Below are positions 1-7,926 of a stretch of 26,792 nt of DNA, one piece after another. The position numbers and the translations under genes are program-made. Origin of the DNA: Caryophanales bacterium UBA7581 (GTDB lineage: Bacteria > Bacillota_I > Bacilli_A > RFN20 > CAG-826); assembly GCA_002477825.1 (NCBI GenBank), contig DLKT01000002.1:1-26792 (forward strand), in the 5' to 3' direction. The notes below the pieces were generated by a model that saw only the letters and a program-made list of their open reading frames with translations, was not told the origin of the DNA and searched no databases. Each line of letters starts with the position of its first letter. The first letter of the stretch is position 1.

Positions 1-57
1 CATTTACTTTGCTAATTAACAAAACTTTATTTAAAGTAAAAACAATTATATATAGTC

Positions 58-86
58 TATAATTTTTAAAAGAGAAATGTTATACT
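58..86 (+). promoter_or_regulatory. Possible promoter of the left-edge operon
   Basis: TATAAT at 58-63 lies about 50 nt before the first start codon, with no convincing -35. A second -10-like TATACT lies at 81-86. The stretch TAGTCTATAATTTT (53-66) recurs before the membrane-protein gene at 19318. Which hexamer is used cannot be decided from sequence. Confidence 0.4.
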
Positions 87-110
87 TTTGTCAAAGTAAA
101 GGGGAACATT

Positions 111-386
111 ATGACATTAGAAGAATTAAAAAAACAAATTGCTGAAGATGAACAAATGCAATCAAATTTTATGGAAGCTTGTGAAGATGATAATTTATCT
201 TCTTTTTTAGATATAGAAAACTATAAAGCAACGGCTTCTGATATTGAAGATTTAACATCATTTTTTAAAGACTTGAAAGAGGGTAAAAAAATTGATGATG
301 TAGATGATGCAATTGAAGTAGGAAAAGATACTTTAAATTGGTTAGAAAAAATTATTGATTTTTTTAAAAAATTATTTAAGAAATAG
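111..386 (+). CDS. Small acidic protein with cationic amphipathic C-terminal helix (weakly Nif11-leader-like)
   Basis: A 91-residue protein with no signal peptide and no assigned function. Residues 1-60 are acidic and probably helical; the spacing E-D-x(4)-F-x(2)-A, then F, then T-x(2)-D-I-x(2)-L is loosely like Nif11-type leader domains of peptide natural products, but there is no Gly-Gly cleavage site. Residues 74-91 form a Trp-containing amphipathic helix ending K-K-L-F-K-K, strongly basic and hydrophobic like membrane-active peptides. The start follows an AAGGGG Shine-Dalgarno with about 5 nt spacing. The stop is 14 nt before the next gene, a multi-pass membrane protein, so the two are probably co-transcribed. 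Seen: size, charge split, operon. Inferred: membrane association or a bacteriocin-like or signalling role. It could equally be an ordinary small cytoplasmic protein. Confidence 0.8.
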   Translation: MTLEELKKQIAEDEQMQSNFMEACEDDNLSSFLDIENYKATASDIEDLTSFFKDLKEGKKIDDVDDAIEVGKDTLNWLEKIIDFFKKLFKK

Positions 387-400
387 GAGAGCAAGAAATT

Positions 401-1354
401 ATGTTTAAAGGTGCAGATCCATTTTCAAGGGAAAGAAAATCACCAGAAGAACTACAAAAAGAGCAAGAAAAAGCGCAAAATGATGAAAGTTATCAACAAT
501 CGGTTAGAAGAGCAAGAATAAAAGGCGCTCCAATTATTGCTATCGCTATTATAGCGGGCGCATTGTTTTTGTTTTTATCACCGATAGGAAAAAGCTTATT
601 ACGCAATGATTTATTCTTAAAAATGATTAAAATTATTTTTAGTTTTGTTATTGCAGTTTTAGCATTTACTAGTAAAAGAAATGAATTAAAGCATCCTCTT
701 ATTGAAAAGATAAGTTGTCCGTTATTTTTTATTATTACATTAATTTTTGCTTTGATACCCTATACAAAAGTCTATTATTTTATTAATTATCTAGCTTGTT
801 TTCTTATTCTAATTGGAACGTTAGTGATGTTCTATATGGATAGTCAAATTTATGCACTTTCGCTTTTAAGTTCTCTTTTAGGTTTTGTTATTAATTTCTT
901 AGGATTACAGACACTTACATATGAAAATCCGAATACAAAAGTCTTATGGATGGTACCACTTTTTACTGCTTTAACTTTACTTGTAGTGGCACTTATATTT
1001 TGCGTTATTAAATTACGCCCCTTTAAAGAAAATAAAGATAAAGTTATTATCTCTTTAATAGCGGTGCCTCTTTTTAGCTATGCAATCATCTATTTAGGTT
1101 TTTCTTCATTGAATTATGGCTTAGACGGATCAACACCAACAATTCTTCAATTTGAAGTAGTGAATAAAAGAATTGAAACGGATTCTTCCGATGATGATTC
1201 TACTCGTTACTATATTGATTTCCATAATGAAGAAAAAGATTTTTCAATGTCAGTGAGTAGCATTCGCTATGATGAATATGAAATTAGAGATATTGTTGAT
1301 TTTAAAAAATATGAGGGATTCTTTAAAGTACCTTATTATATTATTGAAGAATAA
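401..1354 (+). CDS. Multi-pass membrane protein of unknown function
   Basis: A 317-residue protein I do not recognise. Residues 1-40 are charged and soluble (K/E/Q-rich). About six or seven hydrophobic segments follow between residues 43 and 240 (about 43-64, 73-92, 105-122, 125-145, 147-170, 180-205, 212-235). The C-terminal 70 residues are hydrophilic, with an Asp/Ser-rich stretch and then a small beta-rich region, possibly outside the membrane. The start is preceded by AGGAGA about 9 nt upstream, within the 14-nt gap after the small cationic-tail protein, so the two form an operon. Possible roles such as immunity, export or partnership with the small protein are inference only. No plus-strand terminator follows: the hairpin at 1428-1451 has its T-run on the other strand. 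Confidence 0.85.
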   Translation: MFKGADPFSRERKSPEELQKEQEKAQNDESYQQSVRRARIKGAPIIAIAIIAGALFLFLSPIGKSLLRNDLFLKMIKIIFSFVIAVLAFTSKRNELKHPLIEKISCPLFFIITLIFALIPYTKVYYFINYLACFLILIGTLVMFYMDSQIYALSLLSSLLGFVINFLGLQTLTYENPNTKVLWMVPLFTALTLLVVALIFCVIKLRPFKENKDKVIISLIAVPLFSYAIIYLGFSSLNYGLDGSTPTILQFEVVNKRIETDSSDDDSTRYYIDFHNEEKDFSMSVSSIRYDEYEIRDIVDFKKYEGFFKVPYYIIEE

Positions 1355-1420
1355 TATGGATAAAAATGAAGTGTGTTAGATGGTGATTCGTTTCATCAAT
1401 TTTTTAATTGTTTTTAAAGC

Positions 1421-1451
1421 AAAAAAAGACTCATGAACTGAATCATGAGTC
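1421..1451 (-). terminator. Rho-independent terminator of the leftward glycan operon
   Basis: A perfect 9-bp stem, GACTCATGA (1428-1436) with TCATGAGTC (1443-1451) and a 6-nt loop. On the minus strand it is followed by seven T (A-run at 1421-1427). It lies just beyond the stop of the CE2-like lipoprotein gene. Confidence 0.9.
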
Positions 1452-1458
1452 ATATTCA

Positions 1459-4431
1459 TTATAAAGTGCCAGTTTTAATATCGCTATAGGTAGCGCTTGT
1501 TTTACAGCACCATAAGCCTACAGAACCTGAGGATAATCCACTTAATTGGCTAAGAGATTGTGTTTCTGTGGTGCCACCAAATATGGCGGTGAAGCGAGTA
1601 TCTCTTCTTTCAATACGAAGGACATCACCGGTTAATAAATGGGTTTCAATGCCAACAAAGTTCCAGAAATCGTGCCAGGATAAATCTTGACCACCGATCA
1701 AACCAGTCATACCGATACTCTTTAATTTGTTTTGTTCATTCCATTGTAAGTAAATAACAACGAAGTTAGAAGAATCGGTATAGAAAGCAACAAAACCAAT
1801 AAACTTATCATCGCTTAATTGATAACCATCTTGTACGCTTTGGATTTTGGCTTCAAAGTAATAGTTATCTGTTGCTGGAGCATCTTCAATTACAAATCCG
1901 GCCATCCAGTTTTGGTTGGTATATTCGATAGAGTCATCATCTTTTACTTCATAACTTACATCATATAAAGCAGAAGTTAAAGACCATTTTTCTTCAACGA
2001 TGGTATTTTCTTTATGAGCTTGAGTAAAGGAAGAGTAATTTACTGGGTTAGCACCAATATTCCAAACACCAATTTCTTTGGTATCTTCGCTCATAGTTGT
2101 GAGCTTTTTGGTTTCCGTTACGTTATTGAAGGAAATGGTTAAATTACGATCATGACGTTCGACATTAAAGGTTAAACCAGTTTCTAAGTCGACGGTAATA
2201 TTGGCAAAGCTCCAGAAGTCATTCCAACCAATATCATGACCTTCATTCATACCAGTACAACCAACACTCTTGAGTTTACCATCACTTAAGAATTGTAAAT
2301 AGCAAACAATGAAGTTTTGATCATCTAAGTAATAAGGAATTAAACCCATATAAGTATTGGTTTTATCCGAGAAGGAAGCGGTTTGAATGGTAGCGCTCAT
2401 ACTATAATCATTACCTAATTCGGCTTTTCTAGTTACAAAGGCCGCCATCCAGTTTGTCTTGTTAGTTAATTGAACGTTTTGGGCATCTTTAGCGGTAAAT
2501 GAAGTTTCAAATAGAGCCGCGGATTGATGCCATCCAAAGGTGTCTGCGTAAGGATTTTCATCAATAGGAACATTTACAAATGAATTCAATGTTAGTGTTT
2601 CATTCGCGTTATCTTTACGAACGTGAAGTGTATGGGTAGCTTGATTCACTTCTTGATAGCTTACATCATCATTTAAGATGAAGGAAACTTCATAATCTTT
2701 TTCTTTTAAAGAAAGAGTTAAAGAGTAATGGAAGCTATCCATAGCGGTTAACGCTAAGTTTTCTTCTTTTAAACCATGAACATATAATTGAACGTGGCTA
2801 GGTAAAACGTCTTTTAATTCAACGATGAAGGTATATGCGACTTCTTGATCTTGAATTGCTGAATAAGTCTTTTCTTCTTTCGTTGGCGTATGAATTGTAT
2901 CTAAATGATTTTCTTTAATTAAGTTAACAAGTTCTTCACTTGCTTTTTTATGTTCTTCAAATAATGGGTGACCCGCATTACATTGGGTGAATTGATGACG
3001 ATAGACTTCATTTTTTAATCCGGAAGCGGATAAACTGGTTTCAACTTCTTTTAAGAAGGAATCCACTCGTTGTTCCATCAAACCACTGACTAAGATAAAT
3101 GAAGTTTGTTCACCATAAGCTTTAGCTAAGTTATGAACAAGTTTAACGTATTCGCTAATAAAGGTTTCTTTATTAAATACAGAAGCATTCCAGTGGTCAT
3201 TCGTACCTAAGTTAATAATGACGATATCAGGCGTATAGTTATTTAAATTCCATTCGTACATTTGATCATAGTTGACGTAACGATAACCAGTGTTCACTTG
3301 TAAAGAGTCATCAATATTACCAGCGGTATAAAGACCAATACCCGAACGCGCTTGTACATTGATTTCAGCATTTAATGCTTGAGCCGCATAAGTTGCATAG
3401 GTTTGTAAACCACTTTGATATTCGCTACTTGTGGTATCGCTTAAAGCACCTCTAAGGTTACCATAGCCGGCCGTAATACTATCACCATAAACTTCCATCT
3501 TTAATTTTTCTTCGTGGTTAGCGCCTTTAAAGTAACCATCGGTACGTAAAGAGTGAAGGGTCATGGAAGTAGATAAAGCTTCGGTTCTTTTTAAAAGTTT
3601 AACGGTATGAATACCTTCTTTTAAACCTTCAACTAAAGTATATTCGCTTTCTTTACTACCATGGTTAAGAACTAAAACGTTTTTCGTGGTGTCTTCATCA
3701 CCATCTACCATAATGGAAACACGGGTATAACCATACCAAGATCCCCACCATGCATCTAAAGTAGCGTATAATGCCGTACCATAGAAAGTAACTTCAAAAC
3801 CACTACCGACGTTATTCATAATGACTTGACCGTTTTGGTGGACATTTCTTCCATAATAACGGACATAATAGGAATCGCGCTCTAAAGATGTAATAACATT
3901 GGATCTTTTATAGCTATCAAATTCTTTTTCAAGAACGATATCACCATAGCTTACCGTTAAAGTGAAGGTACCTTCTTTTAAAGCGGTAATCGTATTATTT
4001 TCTAATTTAGCTACATCATTGGATAAACTCATTTTAGCATTCACTTGATGAGAAAGTTCAATGGTGAGGGAATCATTGACGTTAATATGATCTTCTTGAT
4101 TCATAATTTTTAAATCAATAGCCTCAATAGAAAGACGATGATTCTTTTTAGAAGGGGTAGAAATATCTAAATAACCTTTACCTTCTTTTAGTAAATTTAC
4201 TTTTAAAGAAGTGGGACTTAGAATAGAGTATTGTAATAATTCATAGTCAGAAGGTTGAATGGTTAATGGTTCATTTTTCTCATTTTTTAAATCAATGATA
4301 TAATCATGAGAAGGTAAGCCAATTAAAGATTCTTTTTCTAATAAAGGAGAATTATCACCTTTTTGACAACTCGTAAAAGAAAAGAAAGATACGAGTAGAG
4401 ATAGAACACATAATATTTTTTTCGTTTTCAT
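1459..4431 (-). CDS. Multidomain lipoprotein: CE2-like SGNH acetylesterase with two C-terminal repeat domains
   Basis: A 990-residue predicted lipoprotein (lipobox F-T-S-C, Cys22). Domains in order: bacterial Ig-like (about 109-163); beta-sandwich typical of the CE2 N-terminus (about 185-300, Trp/Tyr-rich at 228-234); SGNH hydrolase (about 311-507) with block I G-D-S-I (Ser318), block III G-T-N-D (409-412) and a G-H-P motif (His488); a further beta-sandwich (about 525-615); and two copies of the locus-specific repeat domain (about 635-800 and 815-990). No Asp sits at the usual place just before the catalytic His, compatible with the Ser-His dyad known in CE2. Family knowledge predicts removal of O-acetyl groups from plant polysaccharides outside the cell; the exact substrate is inferred. 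It is the last gene of the leftward operon, 13 nt after the ATPase gene. The start has AAGGAG about 7 nt upstream. Confidence 0.88.
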   Translation of the reverse strand: MKTKKILCVLSLLVSFFSFTSCQKGDNSPLLEKESLIGLPSHDYIIDLKNEKNEPLTIQPSDYELLQYSILSPTSLKVNLLKEGKGYLDISTPSKKNHRLSIEAIDLKIMNQEDHINVNDSLTIELSHQVNAKMSLSNDVAKLENNTITALKEGTFTLTVSYGDIVLEKEFDSYKRSNVITSLERDSYYVRYYGRNVHQNGQVIMNNVGSGFEVTFYGTALYATLDAWWGSWYGYTRVSIMVDGDEDTTKNVLVLNHGSKESEYTLVEGLKEGIHTVKLLKRTEALSTSMTLHSLRTDGYFKGANHEEKLKMEVYGDSITAGYGNLRGALSDTTSSEYQSGLQTYATYAAQALNAEINVQARSGIGLYTAGNIDDSLQVNTGYRYVNYDQMYEWNLNNYTPDIVIINLGTNDHWNASVFNKETFISEYVKLVHNLAKAYGEQTSFILVSGLMEQRVDSFLKEVETSLSASGLKNEVYRHQFTQCNAGHPLFEEHKKASEELVNLIKENHLDTIHTPTKEEKTYSAIQDQEVAYTFIVELKDVLPSHVQLYVHGLKEENLALTAMDSFHYSLTLSLKEKDYEVSFILNDDVSYQEVNQATHTLHVRKDNANETLTLNSFVNVPIDENPYADTFGWHQSAALFETSFTAKDAQNVQLTNKTNWMAAFVTRKAELGNDYSMSATIQTASFSDKTNTYMGLIPYYLDDQNFIVCYLQFLSDGKLKSVGCTGMNEGHDIGWNDFWSFANITVDLETGLTFNVERHDRNLTISFNNVTETKKLTTMSEDTKEIGVWNIGANPVNYSSFTQAHKENTIVEEKWSLTSALYDVSYEVKDDDSIEYTNQNWMAGFVIEDAPATDNYYFEAKIQSVQDGYQLSDDKFIGFVAFYTDSSNFVVIYLQWNEQNKLKSIGMTGLIGGQDLSWHDFWNFVGIETHLLTGDVLRIERRDTRFTAIFGGTTETQSLSQLSGLSSGSVGLWCCKTSATYSDIKTGTL

Positions 4432-4444
4432 TGTTAACTCCTTT

Positions 4445-5842
4445 TTATAGTTCGATGGCTTTTTCTAAAATAGTATCAAAGAAGCGGATACCTTTTTCAT
4501 TAAAGCGGATAGAGATTTCATCATGGGCGTTTTTATGAAGATCACCTTCAACGCGCATAGTGAATTTATTGTTTTCAATATATGAATGAATTAAAACTTC
4601 ACTTCCAAGAAGTTCCATCACATCAATCGTTACAGGAATGGCATTTTTAGCTTTAGAAATTAAAATATCATTGGGGCGTACACCTAAAGTAATGGGAAGA
4701 GGAGAAGAGTAGTCGACTTCTTCCATTTTTTTGATTGTTTCTTTTAAATAAGTGAAACGGGTGTTTTTTTCTTCGATTAACGCTAATTCTTTTTCTAATT
4801 TAGCGATTTCTTTTTCGATTTTTGGTTGTTCATCAAGGGAAGAGGATGGATATTTTTCTTTTAAAGCATTAAGTTTAGTAAGCATATTTTTACGGGTAGT
4901 AAATTCTTCTTCAATCATTGCCAATTCTTCTTTAAAACTAGCTAAATGCTTTTCATAGAATGCTTGTAGTTTTTCTTTAAGAGAAATTTTAATAGGAAGT
5001 TGATAGTCTCCTAAAGAAAGAACATTATTTTCGTATGTACAAGAGAAGAAGTTCATAGCGGGAGAACCAATAAAGGAAGCAACAAATTTATTGGCTGGAT
5101 GATAATAGATTTCTCGCGGCGTTCCGATTTGTTGAACATAGCCATCTTTCATAACGACAATACGAGTGGCCATGGTCATGGCTTCCGTTTGGTCATGAGT
5201 AACATAGATCATCGTAGCGTTTAATCTTTCGTGAAGTTTAATAATTTCACTGCGCATCTGTACGCGTAATTTCGCATCTAAGTTACTTAAAGGCTCATCC
5301 ATTAAGAATACTTTTGCATCACGAACAATCGCTCTACCTAAGGCAACGCGTTGTCTTTGTCCACCCGAAAGCGCTCTGGGCTTACGATCTAAGTACTTTG
5401 TTAATTCAAGTATTTCTGCGGCATTTCTGACACGTTTATCGATTTCTTCTTTAGATAATTTGCGATAAACAGTGACCATTTTCTTTTCTCCTGTTTTGGC
5501 ATCTACTTTTTCCACTTCAAAGGGAAATTTACGCATTCTTAAAGAAAAGGCCATGTTATTATATACCGTCATATGTGGATAAAGAGCATAGCTTTGGAAA
5601 ACCATAGCAATATCGCGGTCTTTTGGTAAATCATTATTAGAAAGATGACCATCAATATAGAGTTCACCACTGGTGATTTCTTCTAAACCTGCAATCATGC
5701 GGAGTGTTGTAGACTTTCCACATCCAGAAGGACCAACGAAGACAATGAATTCTTTGTCTTGAATCGTAAGATTAAAATCAAAGACAGCTTGCACGTTGTT
5801 CGGATAGATTTTGTTAATGTGTTTTAATTCTAAATTTGCCAT
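4445..5842 (-). CDS. MalK/MsmK/UgpC-type sugar ABC transporter ATPase with coiled-coil insertion
   Basis: A 465-residue cytoplasmic ATPase that should power a carbohydrate importer. Walker A G-P-S-G-C-G-K-S-T (37-45), Q-loop Gln83, signature L-S-G-G-Q (158-162), Walker B F-L-M-D-E (179-183) and H-loop His216 are all intact. It is about 90-100 residues longer than a usual MsmK. One extra segment lies at about 105-135; a long Glu/Lys-rich predicted coiled coil (about 287-375) is inserted in the C-terminal MOBE/TOBE region, which resumes at G-V-R-P-N-D (387-392). The only matching permeases in the window are in the opposite operon (11994-13810), so this is probably their ATPase, possibly shared with other importers. 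The start follows AAGGAG about 6 nt upstream. A 10-bp hairpin before the gene may lower its expression relative to the lipoprotein upstream. Confidence 0.95.
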   Translation of the reverse strand: MANLELKHINKIYPNNVQAVFDFNLTIQDKEFIVFVGPSGCGKSTTLRMIAGLEEITSGELYIDGHLSNNDLPKDRDIAMVFQSYALYPHMTVYNNMAFSLRMRKFPFEVEKVDAKTGEKKMVTVYRKLSKEEIDKRVRNAAEILELTKYLDRKPRALSGGQRQRVALGRAIVRDAKVFLMDEPLSNLDAKLRVQMRSEIIKLHERLNATMIYVTHDQTEAMTMATRIVVMKDGYVQQIGTPREIYYHPANKFVASFIGSPAMNFFSCTYENNVLSLGDYQLPIKISLKEKLQAFYEKHLASFKEELAMIEEEFTTRKNMLTKLNALKEKYPSSSLDEQPKIEKEIAKLEKELALIEEKNTRFTYLKETIKKMEEVDYSSPLPITLGVRPNDILISKAKNAIPVTIDVMELLGSEVLIHSYIENNKFTMRVEGDLHKNAHDEISIRFNEKGIRFFDTILEKAIEL

Positions 5843-5855
5843 ATTGAATCTCCTT

Positions 5856-5896
5856 AAAAACGAAAGGTATGTTTGATTATCTCGCCCATACCTTTC
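5856..5896 (-). promoter_or_regulatory. Intercistronic hairpin, possible attenuator or mRNA-stabilising element
   Basis: Between the lipoprotein and ATPase genes lies a perfect 10-bp inverted repeat: GAAAGGTATG (5862-5871) and CATACCTTTC (5887-5896) with a 15-nt loop. On the minus strand five T follow, running into the ATPase Shine-Dalgarno. This resembles a leaky terminator that would give more lipoprotein than ATPase. The role is inference. Confidence 0.7.
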
Positions 5897-5912
5897 ATCA
5901 TTTTTTAAATCT

Positions 5913-7775
5913 TTATTTACTTACAACGATATCAGAGTAAGTTGCGGTAGAGCCATTCATATAATAGCCTACTTTAGCTTGTGTTGTGAAGTCGGCACCT
6001 GTTGATGATAAGTCGAGAGTATAACGATAATCACCATCGGCATACCAATAACCTAATGCTGTATCATTAAAGTATGGAGTGAAAGAGCTACCGTTTTTTA
6101 CAATCTTAATTGTAATTTCTGAAGATGGTGCTAAATGTTGTAAAACGGTATAATCTGTCCAGAAATCGTGCCATCCTATATCCTTACCATTAATAAATCC
6201 AGTAATTTGGAATTCACGCATATCAGTATTGGTGAAACGATCTTCCCATTTACACCATTGTCCATAAACAACGATGTAGTTGTTATCGTCAACATACCAT
6301 GGGCAAATACCTTGGCAAAGGTCTGCTTCAATTGGGAAATTAGCAGTTCCTTTCATGGTAGTAACAACGGTATAATCACCTTCAGCATTGGTGTCATCGG
6401 TAAGAATCAAGTTAGATAAATGAGAATTCATACTGGTTAAAGTTACGGATTTATCTTCATTGACAGTAAAGGTTGGCGCATCTGCTCCGGCTTTAAATAC
6501 ATTCCAAGTATGTTCGTTTTCTTTAACTTCAACGGCTTCATAAGTTAAATCAGTGAAGTTAACAGTATCATTACCAAAAGCATATAAACCATAGGTTGGA
6601 GTACCTGTAACATTAGCGATATTGAATGCTTTGGAAATTAATTTTTCTCCATTAAAGAGGAAATCAATATTTAAATTTTTTCCAACAGTACGAACGTTAA
6701 AAGCATAGGTAGATTCATAAGAAGTTGGTTTTGCAAGAGCAGCATACGTAGCATTATCGCCCCACATATCATTAAATCCTACGTGAGTACCATTAATATA
6801 ACCGGTGATTTGGAATTCACGAATACCATTTGGACGTTCGTTATCACGCCAGTCACAATAGGCAATAATGAAGTTATCATTATCAACATACCAAGGAATC
6901 ATACCGATATGAGTTGGCATAGAGATAGGATAATCTTGGGTGCCTTGTGCTTTAACGGAAACATTATAGTTTGCGGTAGCGTCGGTATTCTTTTTAACGA
7001 TAGCGTTGCCTCTTTCGGTTGGGTTACCTTGAATGGTGACCATTGGTTCGTTTTCAAACCAATAATAATTACCATCTAAAATTTCGCCATCTGTTTTTAA
7101 ACTAACGTGTTTCCAAGTTTCAGAAGTGTATTCATGTAAAGAAGTTTCTTCATAGGTTGGAAGTGTAACGGTGATTTCTGCGGTTCCTAAGAAACCATCT
7201 TCAGCTGTACCGAATTGCGCTAATAAAGCGGTAGTTGCGGAAGTATCCGTTCCACAAACATATTTTAATTCGATATTGTTTTCACCTGCGACTAAGGCTA
7301 CTTTTTTACCATTAACGGTGATATTCCCTGCGACCGATGAATGTACCGTCCATTTTAATAAATAAGCTTGGCCATTTGTCAATTCACTATTCTTATAAAG
7401 GAGTTGGAAACCAATCCAACTGGCTTCTCCTTTATCTTGGAAACTAAAGTCAAATGCATCGCCATTTTTCTTAGCTTTGATGACGTTAACTTCGTCTTCA
7501 ACTTCATAATAAGAAAGTGCTTTTTCTTCTAAATCTGCTTCCGCACTACGAGGAATGTCAATCATGACTGGAGCAGTAGAAGAAGTGTCTGGTGTTGGCG
7601 CTGTCGTCGTTGGCGTTGGCGCTGTAGTTGTCGGATTCGGCGTGGTGTCCGGTGTTGTAACGCTCGTTGTTGGAGTATTAGAAGAAGTGGTTTCACTTGG
7701 CTTTTTACCACAACTTGCGAGGGTTCCTAACAACATCAAAGTGGACAATGATAAGATGAATGTTGTTTTTTTCAT
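5913..7775 (-). CDS. Surface lipoprotein with CBM-like domain and two locus-specific repeat domains
   Basis: A 620-residue predicted lipoprotein (lipobox L-A-S-C, Cys22). A Ser/Thr/Pro linker (about 25-68) contains a duplicated 7-residue unit and would hold the rest away from the membrane. A jelly-roll, carbohydrate-binding-like domain (about 90-207) follows, then two copies of the repeat domain found in the CE2-like and anchored proteins (about 212-413 and 420-620). Their cores read P-W-Y-V-D at 294-298 and 492-496, each followed by R-E-F-Q-I-T-G and a D-x-W motif. No catalytic signature is visible, so glycan binding is the likely role (inference). I chose the ATG at 7775 rather than one 13 codons upstream because AAAGGAGAG sits 5 nt before it and the signal peptide then has normal length. 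It is the first gene of the leftward operon. Confidence 0.9.
   Translation of the reverse strand: MKKTTFILSLSTLMLLGTLASCGKKPSETTSSNTPTTSVTTPDTTPNPTTTAPTPTTTAPTPDTSSTAPVMIDIPRSAEADLEEKALSYYEVEDEVNVIKAKKNGDAFDFSFQDKGEASWIGFQLLYKNSELTNGQAYLLKWTVHSSVAGNITVNGKKVALVAGENNIELKYVCGTDTSATTALLAQFGTAEDGFLGTAEITVTLPTYEETSLHEYTSETWKHVSLKTDGEILDGNYYWFENEPMVTIQGNPTERGNAIVKKNTDATANYNVSVKAQGTQDYPISMPTHIGMIPWYVDNDNFIIAYCDWRDNERPNGIREFQITGYINGTHVGFNDMWGDNATYAALAKPTSYESTYAFNVRTVGKNLNIDFLFNGEKLISKAFNIANVTGTPTYGLYAFGNDTVNFTDLTYEAVEVKENEHTWNVFKAGADAPTFTVNEDKSVTLTSMNSHLSNLILTDDTNAEGDYTVVTTMKGTANFPIEADLCQGICPWYVDDNNYIVVYGQWCKWEDRFTNTDMREFQITGFINGKDIGWHDFWTDYTVLQHLAPSSEITIKIVKNGSSFTPYFNDTALGYWYADGDYRYTLDLSSTGADFTTQAKVGYYMNGSTATYSDIVVSK
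7591..7632 (-). repeat. Short tandem repeat encoding the Pro/Thr linker
   Basis: Two imperfect 21-bp units (7591-7611 and 7612-7632) encode repeated T-T-T-A-P-T-P in the linker of the CBM-like lipoprotein. Repeat number could vary between strains. Confidence 0.65.
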
Positions 7776-7793
7776 TTTTCTCTCCTTTGAGAC

Positions 7794-7807
7794 TAATTTG
7801 CATATTT
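7794..7807 (-). promoter_or_regulatory. Leader motif shared with the cupin-AraC gene
   Basis: AAATATGCAAATTA on the minus strand, 5 nt before the AAAGGA Shine-Dalgarno of the lipoprotein gene. The same 14-mer with the same 5-nt gap to AAAGGA occurs at 25717-25730 on the plus strand. Function unknown. Confidence 0.5.
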
Positions 7808-7833
7808 TTCGCAACTAGTCAACTTATAACTTT

Positions 7834-7862
7834 ATTTTATTGTTATCATAAAGCGCTTACAA
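7834..7862 (-). promoter_or_regulatory. Promoter of the leftward glycan operon with overlapping cre-like site
   Basis: On the minus strand, TTGTAA (7857-7862) and TAAAAT (7834-7839) are separated by 17 bp. A cre-like sequence TGTAAGCGCTTTAT (7848-7861) covers the -35 and spacer and matches 11 of 14 positions of the palindrome TGTAAGCGCTTACA. CcpA or a LacI-family protein bound there would block transcription. The hexamers align with those of the rightward operon. Confidence 0.65.
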
Positions 7863-7897
7863 TGCAAAAGTAAACATTATGCATACGAAAAAGCACC
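7850..7897 (-). promoter_or_regulatory. 48-bp shared promoter element, copy 1 (candidate AraC activator site)
   Basis: Read on the minus strand, this starts GGTGCTTTTT and ends TTTTGCATTGTA-A-GCGCTTT. It matches 10441-10488 at 42 of 48 positions without gaps. It contains two half-sites of form TTTYGYAT-N7-GYTT placed 21 bp apart, ending over the -35, as expected for an AraC-family activator. It lies immediately downstream of the PocR-AraC gene. Confidence 0.75.
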
Positions 7898-7926
7898 ATA
7901 TGAAAAAAGAAGCAAAAGAAAAAATA

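Noticed and set aside
3..100. TTTACTTTG (3-11) and CAAAGTAAA (92-100) as an inverted repeat or element end
   Set aside because: Only 9 bp, 80 bp apart and in very AT-rich DNA; no transposase nearby and no target duplication visible.
7773..7814. Upstream in-frame start for the CBM-like lipoprotein (13 extra codons)
   Set aside because: No Shine-Dalgarno before it; the downstream ATG has AAAGGAGAG at 5 nt and gives a normal lipoprotein signal peptide.
7555..7818. Open frame antisense to the lipoprotein N-terminus
   Set aside because: It mirrors the Pro/Thr-linker repeat, has biased composition and no ribosome site.
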